Shown here: one piece after another, positions 55,011 to 64,000 of the stretch
Position numbering within the stretch: the first letter of the stretch is position 1
Layout: every line of letters starts with the position of its first letter
From: Solen grandis
Lineage: Eukaryota; Mollusca; Bivalvia; Adapedonta; Solenidae
DNA length: 64,000 bases
Assembly (NCBI GenBank): GCA_021229015.1
Contig: CM037783.1
Coordinates: 23,502,052-23,566,051, forward strand
Reading direction: 5' to 3'
The notes under the pieces: generated by a model
What the model saw: the letters and a program-made list of their open reading frames with translations, nothing else
The model's database searches: none
Told to the model about the DNA's origin: nothing
Translations under genes and position numbers: made by a program

Positions 55011-56616
55011 AGGATATATGTTCGTTATGTTTCCGTTCCCCCTTTAACAATCTTGAAAAATGTACACATTCGTTTCCTAGTTATTACTGAATGCAGATCA
55101 CTATATGGCATTAAGACGAAAACGAAACAGAACTATAATTAGATGATGACTTTATTGCATGAATTCAACAAATAAATTGACAATAACATGTGATTTCTCA
55201 TAACTAATCACGATGATATGAACACTTGTATTACAAACATATATAGCAATGATTATACATATAATTGTTTAAACAACAATGCTTTCTGTACATAAGGCAT
55301 AAATCTATCTAATTTACTAAATATATATACTTGAGGCACCAGGAACAAAATGCACATGATATTTACACTCATCATGACATAAAGGCATTTCGCTCGCGCT
55401 CACTAATTGGTTCATCAATAGCCACACTAATGGACCATCGGTATTGGCCGTAAATCGTCGGTAACCAATCATTGAGTGTCGTTTTTTTTCTCCTTTTGCT
55501 TTTTGATATACATGTGGGAATAGCTTTGATTTCAAAATATCTAAAGCATGATATTTTATACAGTTCATTACAAAAAATAGACATTGTCTTTATATAGTGA
55601 TATAGATACCGAATTTTTGCCAAATACTGAATTATTTATGTCTACCATAAATGCGTGGAACTGGTGGCCCAGCAGGCCTGACATTTAAATACCTATCAAT
55701 TGTATACATCACTGAATTTATATCGCTTGTTCCTTGAATATATGTGCAGATCACTTAATCATGTACATGTATATTGCTTTTGGATATAAGAATTTGGATT
55801 TGGAACAAATTATTTCAACGTTATTAAATCCCTCTCTCCAAAGTGATTTTTCAAAATGACTTAAATACTGTTCATGGGACGTCAAACTCAAACAAACAAA
55901 CAAAACAAATTTACGAAACATGTCTAACAACGTGATGCAGAGCATGTAATAAAACATCCATTGTTTTTGTTGACGCTGTTGATTTACCATAGTGTTGGTT
56001 ATTGAACTCAACTTATTTGTATGTTTTCCCAGTCATTAACTGGCATCTAGATATAAAATAAATTCCATTGATAATTGTAATGTTGATGATTTGTTTACCA
56101 TTGTTGGAGACTTTTCAAGCCAACTCGATCATCTTGCACAATGAGCCCATTAACAGCTATCATCAGAGATCAGTATCTGACTGAAAAATATTCTGACGAT
56201 CATTCGAAAAAAATCTGTTTTAATTGAAAAATGAATATTTGCATTAAGCGATATGGCAGGTACTTTTTTCAGATAACGTCTAGTAATTAATATTTCCACA
56301 ATATATTTTTGTTTATTTTTTGTTGTTCTTATTGTTTTTTTATAATTTCGATTACAGAATTCAAACGATAATTACCTTAATAAATTATATTCTAATGATA
56401 AATTTTAACAGCAATTAGCAAGATTACAGAATTGGGATGATCACAATAATCAATTACATAATGGTATATTGATCAATATCATGAGCCATAAAATGATCAG
56501 AAAAGGACATGTTATGAACAAGTCTTCAAGTCTCTGGAGCATTAAAAGGAAATATACAGATTGAGATAATCTTTAAAATATGATGACAGTTACTCAAACA
56601 CACTTCCTTCATTTAG
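55011..56616. other. Intergenic stretch, no gene seen
   Basis: AT-rich; near 55850-55910 a SINE-like 3' end (GGGACGTCAAACTCAAACAA followed by an ACAA run) is visible. No exon was identified. Confidence 0.45.
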
Positions 56617-56790
56617 ATCGGTCCCGGTGGCCATTTGGTTAGAGCGTCCACCCCGGAATCGTGAGGTCGTGGGTTTTATCACCGGCTGCGAAATAGCAAA
56701 GTCGTAAAGAATGGTATTGGTATAGATCTCAGATATAGTTAGTTCAAAATGTTGCCGGTCAGGAAATGTGATGAATATGGTATCAATGTA
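56617..56790 (+). repeat. SINE fragment (family b head)
   Basis: GTCCCGGTGGCCATTTGGTT, AGAGCGTCCACCCCGGAATC and GTGGGTTTTATCACCGGCTG match the head and B box of family b (the B box is altered from TTCGATC to TTTTATC). Confidence 0.7.
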
Positions 56791-57580
56791 AATAGGAATC
56801 ATGTGCCTGAATGATTTAAATACGATATGTGTGATGGATGTGAGAAAGTGAGACGAACTTTCTCTGGATCACGAGGTCGCGTGACATCGTAAAGAACGAA
56901 AAATGAGAAGTTTTACATGATGAAATAATGGACAGGAAGTGATGACATCTGAATGTCAAGTCTAAGAAGTAATGATGTGTAGTTCCAAGGGAACCTGCGA
57001 TAATAAGACTGAAATAATTTTACATGTATCAAAAGGGCTTATTATAGCCATTTGTAAACGACCAATACCTCCTTTCACCAAACACGAGATTCTCTCTCTC
57101 TCTCTCTCTCCCTCTCTCTCTCTCTCTTAAAGCAGAATTACAATATATATTTAAAAGATGTATACATAAATTACCTATAGAAGATGAAAAACGATTATGA
57201 TATGGATGTTTTTTAAAGTTTGGTTGCAGAAATTCTAGATATGAAAAATGGTCAAAAGTTAGTCAGCAAATGAGTTTTGGGAAGGAAATCAGGATCTATC
57301 AAACGTCAATCACCTGATGAGTTGATACGTTATATCAGGTGATTGATGGGGGAAAAGGGAAAAAGAAATATATATATTTTCACGGTTAGTTTCCAACGGT
57401 CTATCTCAGCTTCGAGTGGCAAGCAATCAAGCGAACTTAAACAGCAAACAGCCGTACAGAGCCCCCTTGGCATAACAGTTTTTATATATTTTCTCTGCTG
57501 TAACTGGATTTAAACCATCACCATAAAAAGTACATTGGATTAAGCTCAGAAACGTGCACCTTATTTTTGTGCAGAAATCA

Positions 57581-57613
<33 letters not shown>

Positions 57614-58799
57614 GAGTAAAACTTTATGTCAAGCTGTACATAGTTGCTAGTTTTATTGATCTTGTCAAATTTGTTTTCTTGGTACATAGTGTTAGTTAAT
57701 AAGGCAACAATTCATGAAGGCTTAATCATGTACTTGAATAGCTCATAAAACAGAGATGGTGGAATGTGTATCTACCCAGTATAAGAATTTAAGTATTACT
57801 TGGCGCTAAGTATTGTTGGTTGGATTCGGGCCAGGGATCATTTTCACCATGTTATTTATGATGATATTAACAAAAGTGAATATTGCCAACATTCATCACT
57901 CAAATTGTCTAATATTCATTCTTTTGCTTGGGCATAATGATTTATTGATACCATTATTAAATGTCCTCCTTTGCATAAAAAATGTTGATAAAATCAATAC
58001 AGATTTAAGAAACAATGGTGATCTGAAAAAACAATTAAAGAAGCTAATTTAAAGGGATGAAATGCCACAAGATATATGTGCACAAACTATTTGGCCGAAG
58101 TAAAATTTCGATTAACAGTAATATTGCGATACATCGAAGACAAATGGAGAAAAATGTAATGCTCGGAATATCGCAATGTATAGAATGATTAGGAAAATTA
58201 ATAGGTTCTCTTTGTTTCTATTTGTATCTCCGCAATGGGGCTGGAAATTCACATCGAGTTAAGAAGGATGCTAGGGTATGTACATTTTTAATGCACTGAT
58301 AATTAGAATTAAACATTAAAGATAAGACATGGTCTTTAAAACAAATGATGTAAAATGACACGAGCGCCTTGTCTCTTCAGCTAAAGGCTTTACATTTCTG
58401 AATGAAATTACCTTAGGGTTTTGGCCGGAAATCTGTACCTGAAATCTTGCATAGATTTTCCCATGACTATTGTTTTAATCTAAATATGGAGTACTTTGAC
58501 AAAGGTTCGCCATACTCTGAATAAAAAATTGCTTGCCTATAATAAGTAACCAGTATAACTCGAACAACAAAGAAATTAACTGGTAAATGTAGTATGGATA
58601 TGGACGAATTAGCGAGGTTTGTGTATAACTGAGTTCGTCGAAATAACAGGATGACAAAAATAGCAAGATAAAAATAAAAATTAAGATATTCGTAAGTTTA
58701 GTCAAGAGAATTATCAGATTGGTCGAAATATCGAGAATATTTCCAAAGATCCATGTTTCCGTTGTATTTTTAATCAATTGACAGACAGGATGTTGTTAT
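56791..58799. other. Intergenic stretch, no gene seen
   Basis: Includes a CT run (57091-57127), a hairpin (TCAATCACCTGAT with ATCAGGTGATTGA, about 57306-57347) and a poly-T run (57582-57607). It follows the stop codon of the minus-strand receptor gene, so part of it may be its 3'UTR. Confidence 0.45.
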
Positions 58800-58931
58800 T
58801 TATATCTGATTGATCTGAAGAGATGAGTTGCCTAGGAACAGCGACCCTGTGATGTTGCACTGGCAATCTGATGTGACCGGCATCTTGAACTGGATGAGTA
58901 TCACGAAGTAAGTCACCATCATCCCCGCTAC
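58800..58931 (-). CDS. GRL last exon with TYxxxxxQF and stop
   Basis: Acceptor TTATTCCAG (plus-strand CTGGAATAA at 58932), starts in phase 0 with VAGMMVTYFVILIQF, then KMPVTSDCQCNITGSLFLGN, and stops at TAA 58800-58802. Confidence 0.82.
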   Translation of the reverse strand, partial: VAGMMVTYFVILIQFKMPVTSDCQCNITGSLFLGNSSLQINQI

Positions 58932-61219
58932 CTGGAATAATAAGTGTGATCAATCAATCACATGTCCCTTAACACACACACACACACACACTTTATAAAA
59001 TACGAGTATGGATTTGATCTAAATCGATTTTAAGACGTATTTTGTGTTTGGTTCTTTTTTTATTATTTATTTTACTTTATTACTATTTTCAAAAATGAAA
59101 TTTTTTTTCTATACCAAAACGTAACTTAACGCTACCAGACTTTATAATTCAAATTTGAAACATAAAAACATTAAAGCAGTTCGTTCACTGATGATCGATA
59201 AAACTTTAAAATAATCATAATAATTTTCTACTCTCCTTCGTTAATGTTGTTGAAGTCTTTGTTTCAAATGAAGATCACTTTGCACAGGAAAACGCTATTT
59301 TCGTAAACGCCACTTTAATATAGAATCTGGTGCTTACGGTACCACGTGATACGTTCCACAACATGGCGTGTTCACCAGTTCAGGATAGCGATTTCGTGAT
59401 TATGAATATAGTTTCAATACCATCTGTAACGGTATTTCCTGTGATGGGAAAACCACCCATTTTATTTTTATTTTTTATTTATTTATTTATTTATTTTATA
59501 TCATTATTATTTTTTATGTTAGCAATCACAGATGGTTGCACTGGGTGACCATGCGTCTGTAGATGGGTATTCATAGACGTCACAAAGCATAAAGTTAAAA
59601 ATCAATTGTTAGTGAACGAGCGGCTTTGAACGCTTTAAGTATCTTGTAGTGTTATTAAAACATATAAAAACATAAAAAGAGTAAGAAGCAGACGGAGATT
59701 AAAAAAAAAAATTTAAAAAAAATAATAAAAGAAGAAGAAAAGATGACTAGGAACTTATCATATGACCGAGAGTGTCAGCAGACGACATACCGTCAGTATT
59801 GTTGGTTTATCAATTACAAACAAATTCATGGCCGTGATACCGATCTGAGTACCAGTCAACTTGTTCAGAAACATCAGCATCTGAAAAACATATAACCAGT
59901 CTGGTAAAATCACGCGCCAATGTATAATCAAAATGCACACGGTTAACGTGAAGTAAGAACACACAAAAAAAAGATAATGATGTCAAGGAAACTTAATCCT
60001 ACGCAAATTTACACATAGGTAGTGGATAGAAATGAACAGGTTAACTATGTATTGAGAAGTGGTAAACAGATTAAAACATTTACCTGTAATCTGATCTGTC
60101 TGTCTGTCGGTCGGTCTGTCTGTCTCATGATTAATATCTATAATTGTTTATTCCACTTTTTAGCTTAAACTGATAAAATGAATAAGTTTCCAGTAATTTC
60201 ATTTAACGTTATAAATTATAAAGTATTTACCGGAGAACAAACAAACATATAGTTGTAATGCAATATACTTTTTATTAATCATAATCAACATTTTGATCAA
60301 ATTAGTTAAGATCAATAAAAACAGACGGTAATATAATTGATTCTTTAATTCAATAGTTCCATGAGTGCGATGTATTTTATGGTATCACTTTTTTCTATTA
60401 TTTCTGCTTTAATAGTATGAACAAACAATTAGACGCTCTTTATTTTGTATTAAACATTTTTTTTGCACTCATAGAAATTTAGATAATAGAAACTGCTATA
60501 AATATAACTTTCATTAATAACTCATCATTAATATTTGTGAAATTTAAATTAATCTAAATGCCCATCTGTCAGTTAAATTTCGATAAGCTATTGACAAAAG
60601 TAGGTGGTAGTGTACAATGACAACGGACCATAGGGACAGGCTCCCGCTGGGCTCAATACAATCCCTGTCGCTAAGCTAGAAACCGTCAATAGTGATAACT
60701 ATATTATACTTAAGTTATAAACAAGTATCTTTTAATCGACGTTTAAGGAAATAAGTAAAAAATTAAAATAAAAACAATAGGCTTGGGAGATTGTCGTCTG
60801 CAAATAAAGGGTACCTGACGCCGCTTATTGCAGTAGCACAACCTGTTTGTTGTGACCAGAAAATTAATAGGGTTAGTAAAAGTGGACACGCCGGTCGGTG
60901 TGTATATTTGTTTATTGACATAATACAATATTCTTAAACCCAATCGTCCATTTTTTTTAAATTTTGCGGATCAGTACAAATATCCTTAATATTTCGAGAC
61001 TGCAGAAGTACACGGCGCTCTAAAACTTATACACAGGACCGGTTGTGAGAAAAAAATATCCATTACATTTCTTCATCATGCCATGAGATAACATAATAAT
61101 AACAGAAAACAGATGACTGTGAAAACAATCAACGGTGATGAAGAAGTTACCTGTAACTGGACGTCGTTTGAAGTCTTGGAGAAATGGATGGCGTAGATGT
61201 GGTCCAGTGGGGAATGGGC
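58800..61219 (-). CDS. Gustatory-receptor-like (GRL) protein, three 3' exons
   Basis: Three exons on the minus strand join in one frame: 61219-61151, 59880-59791 and 58931-58800, giving 96 codons plus stop. The product has a short cytoplasmic-type stretch (AHSPLDHIYAIHFSKTSNDV), then NKLTGTQIGITAMNLFVIDK and, in the last exon, VAGMMVTYFVILIQF. TYxxxxxQF in the last membrane segment is the hallmark of the insect gustatory receptor family and its GRL relatives in other animals, including molluscs. All intron boundaries seen are phase 0, as is typical of the 3' introns in this family. The earlier exons, with the other membrane segments, were not found up to 64 kb, so the gene is partial. In these proteins the C-terminus is outside the cell; the tail here has two N-glycosylation sequons (NIT and NSS), which fits. 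Ligand and role are unknown. Confidence 0.8.
59459..59498. repeat. TTTA microsatellite in GRL intron
   Basis: A run of TTTA units in the intron between the last two receptor exons. Confidence 0.9.
59791..59880 (-). CDS. GRL penultimate exon
   Basis: 30 codons, phase 0 at both ends, acceptor TTTTTCAG and donor GTATGT. Encodes MLMFLNKLTGTQIGITAMNL and FVIDKPTILT, a segment corresponding to the conserved part before the last membrane helix. Confidence 0.82.
61151..61219 (-). CDS. GRL antepenultimate exon
   Basis: 23 codons, phase 0 at both ends, acceptor TTCCTACAG, donor GTAACT. Encodes AHSPLDHIYAIHFSKTSNDV then QLQ; charged and probably in the last intracellular loop. Confidence 0.72.
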
Positions 61220-62894
61220 CTGTAGGAATGAGAAAGTGATTGATACGTTACGTCATGTGGTGCCAGACTGGTAGCTAGCGCTATGCCAGTATCCGTGCCT
61301 GAATTACATTCAGATGTTTTGTTATTACTAAGAAATATCCTGATTAAAATGACTGGAAAAGCAACGATCCCTTTAAGTGTTTGTGTGTAGCATCAAAAGT
61401 CACTTAGTTACGCCCTGGGTGAAAAGATTTGTATCAAAATTCTGCGGTGAAAGTTGAAATGTATGCTGTTATTTTGCGTGTTGATTTCAAATTACTTTTC
61501 AAAGTTAACTAAGCACCAACTAGGTTTAGAAGGTTTAGTTAAGATTCTGTTTGAAGTTATTAGCTTTTGAATACGACAACCATAACAAGAGAACAACTTT
61601 CACCACGATTGTATAAATTATTTGTATCACGGTAACACTTTACCTATGCATTGCATCATCTATAGGCAAATAAAATCAGTCATAATTTTCGAATAAGGTA
61701 GACCATCTATGCAAACTCTAACGTAAGTTTTGTGACAATTAAACAAAGAATAAAAGACAGTTACAAAAAGAACTGGCATAGTATTATAAATAATTCAAGA
61801 CGGCTATCCTCATACTGTTTGTTAAAATGTTATTTCGAAATGGAAACTTTAGTTATTGCTACTAAGTATAGAATAAGTATAGAATACCACTGACAAATTC
61901 AGATTATCCCTCTATGACAGGTAGATATTAATATATCTCATAAAAAGACAGAAAATGTACACAATGCACAATGGACGTTATAGAAAACGAATACTATTGT
62001 TGTGTTTGTTTGTACAAAATATAGGGTTTAATTAGACATTTGACACTGGCCAACTATGCATAGATTTGTCTTCACTTCTTACATTTAAAAAATAAGAATT
62101 TCATGAACAACATTGGCATATTAATTTATTTTGCCTTTCGGAAGAAATGCCTACTGTTTCACAATTGTCATCGTATCCGCCCCCCCCCCCCCCCCCCCTC
62201 TCTCTCCCTCATTTTTTATTTATATATTTTTTTATTTTTCATGTATGAATCTTAATCGAATACCGGATACTAACATGCACTTAACTTCCGTATTTAAAAT
62301 TCCCCGGATGCGGGTGAGAAGAAGAAGTTCAATTTGTTGAAAATTAAGATTGGCATCTACCTTTGAAGGTTGGTAAGAAGATCTAACAAAAAATTTAAGA
62401 AAGATTCTGAAAGTAGATATGCGAGTTTTTCTGTTTGATCTTTTTGTTTCTGTTGTTGCTGTTTTTGGTTTTTGTTGTTGTTGTTGTTGTTGTTGTTTTT
62501 GTTTTGTTTTTTGTTTGTTTGTTTTTTGTTGTTGTTTTTTTTGTTGTTGGGGGGGGGGGCTTAAATGAGAGTTGTTTGCAAAAAAAAAGTTATTATGAAT
62601 TTATTATAAAAAGAGGAAGCTTTTATGTCTATTTACCCATTTATTTTAAATTTCATACGTACCCCGTGAATCTGATAAGGAAACACTTTAGCATTATAAA
62701 GATTTACCCTAACCCACTACACACAAAAAGCAGCTGTAAGTGATTCCCTTTCTACATAACCAACGAAATCTAACATCGGCGAGAACATTAAAACGCTTTA
62801 ATAAAGCATGGAATCACTTTCTTTACCAAACGACATACTAGCTGGAATGCCTCCTTGATCTAAAAAAATCGAGGTAACAGATCTGGATTCGAAC
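61220..62894. other. No further exon recognised
   Basis: Expected to be intron of the receptor gene. Includes a C-run plus CT (62180-62208) and TTG/TTTG runs with a G tract (62461-62560). A possible 54-bp minus-strand exon (donor near 62358) was seen but has no recognisable motif. Confidence 0.4.
62461..62560. repeat. TTG/TTTG microsatellite and G tract
   Basis: Simple repeats; the valine/phenylalanine-rich ORF across it is an artefact. Confidence 0.9.
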
Positions 62895-63110
62895 AAAGCA
62901 AACAGGTTCACTAAGCCAATCGCCGCTGTGAGTTCGATTCACGCAGTGGTCACTGGGATTTTATATGTGAGGACTTGCAGTAGGTTTGACAAAAGGGTCA
63001 TATCTTTTTAATCTTCGCACTGGAGGTTTCCCCCAAGTATCCTCGGCTTAACATAATTATGTTAATGAGATACTGTCCTGGCGACAGTAAAATCCATCAC
63101 AACAACAAAA
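62895..63110 (+). repeat. tRNA-derived SINE copy (family c)
   Basis: GCTGTGAGTTCGATTCACGC (B box), TTATATGTGAGGACTTGCAG and TACTGTCCTGGCGACAGTAA match the order of family c (22488-22735); the A-box part is worn. Confidence 0.65.
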
Positions 63111-63766
63111 ACAACCCACAGCAAAGTGGGGCTTACAAAAGGTATGTCAGTGACTTCGACCGTTTGGTCCCGTTCTATTTTGATTTGTGCTCTTGAGGAA
63201 AAATATTTCATTTTATTTAATTACTCAGAGAAACATTTTATAAGCATTCAAACTCCAGATAGACAAATTATATAGCCGCTTGCCGGAATGAACAGGTGAG
63301 TTTAACGATACGTCTACAGTAACACGTGTCTAAACTTTTCAAGTTCTCCTTAGGGTCTTTTCGTTCAGGTTAATTCCTGATGGATCTCTTGTAATGGGGC
63401 AATGTACGCTTAGGCTAAGTGAGCCAGCACAATGGTGAACTTGTTGTAACGAGGCTTATAAATCTTAGAAATGGTGTTCACATCTTAATACTTTCTAGTT
63501 TCTTTCATTTTAGGTTGAGTAGCATATCCATTTGAAATTAAGATTTATTTCATTTTAGTTTCAGTAGCATATCTACTTGAAATAAAGATTCACTTGGCAC
63601 AAAACGTTTGATCTGAAGAAGTTTTCTTCTGATTTATTGTTAGTCCTGATAAACTGCAGCAGAATAAAAGCAACAATAATAGAGGTCGTCTTTATTATCA
63701 CAATCTTAATCAACCACATCAACCTTGAAAAATGTGCAATATGATTATTAGATTAGTCAGCTCTTT

Positions 63767-63983
63767 TAACCCTTTCCCTCATATAGACTCATTTTGACGC
63801 ACTCAATAGGTACCACATAAAGCCTGATCTGCAGAAAACCATAGTTAAACCTTACCAAATTTAATTACAAAATCCTCACTTCCAGACCACTGAGGAGCAG
63901 CGAACAGCATAAAACCTGATCAGCCTGCGAGTTACTCGCAGGCTGATCTGGTTTTATGCTGTTCGCATAGGTCTTTTCATGGT
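63767..63983. mobile_element. Foldback element, copy 5 of 5, cut by assembly gap
   Basis: Starts TAACCCTTTCCCTCATATAG and contains the hairpin, stopping at TCTTTTCATGGT where N begins (63984). The end is missing. Confidence 0.85.
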
Positions 63984-64000
63984 NNNNNNNNNNNNNNNNN
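63984..64000. other. Assembly gap (N)
   Basis: 17 N to the window end, probably the start of a larger gap. Confidence 0.95.

Noticed and set aside
62358..62411. Possible 54-bp extra exon of the receptor gene (minus strand)
   Set aside because: It has an AG and a GTAGAT donor but no receptor-like residues, and the phase fit is ambiguous.

Overview
The window is AT-rich, intron-bearing animal DNA crowded with repeats. It most likely comes from a bivalve mollusc, probably a heterodont clam. Three things point there: a metazoan-type SPT5 gene split into many short exons, dispersed elements that begin AGCTCACC or AGCTCGAC and end in a small hairpin plus TCTTGTTT, and tRNA-derived SINEs whose tails match the style of bivalve SINEs. 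I cannot name the species from sequence alone.

Layout. 1-4.2 kb: no gene; foldback elements, SINE copies, a small palindrome with CRE-like sites, and microsatellites. 4.23-6.79 kb: a Mutator-like (MULE) DNA transposon with 18-bp terminal inverted repeats and one minus-strand FLYWCH/MULE transposase gene carrying a single frameshift. It lies beside a GC-rich tandem-repeat block (6.79-7.3 kb) and an unidentified GC-rich ORF (7.5-8.1 kb, minus). 8.1-12.3 kb: AT-rich, one dispersed repeat. 12.3-13.3 kb: a decayed LINE ORF1 on the minus strand with no ORF2 next to it. A 100-N assembly gap lies at 13884-13983.

15.17-35.33 kb, plus strand: SUPT5H (SPT5), the large subunit of the DSIF elongation factor. 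I could follow 22 coding exons from splice signals, continuous reading frame and conserved residues. They encode 1030 residues; only the extreme N-terminus is missing, either in the gap or upstream. The introns carry HINE-like repeats, a hAT deletion derivative, a 1.3-kb TA-flanked MITE and SINEs. Three minisatellites start exactly at exon edges and repeat the splice-site sequence itself: before exon 3, after exon 3 and after exon 13. A 3'UTR of about 1.8 kb probably ends near 37.18 kb.

37.2-58.8 kb: I see no gene. It holds more HINE-like elements, one nearly identical over its first several hundred bases to a copy in the SPT5 gene, plus a TIR MITE, a 35-bp minisatellite, the second copy of a 0.42-kb dispersed repeat, SINE pieces and microsatellites. 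58.8-61.2 kb, minus strand: three last exons of a gustatory-receptor-like (GRL) seven-transmembrane protein. They include the TYxxxxxQF signature, and all three visible phase boundaries are phase 0. The rest of this gene lies beyond what I can recognise, probably past 64 kb. The window ends inside a fifth foldback copy at another assembly gap.

Exon numbers for SPT5 count visible coding exons only. Calls rest on reading the sequence and on recalled family features; no database search was run.
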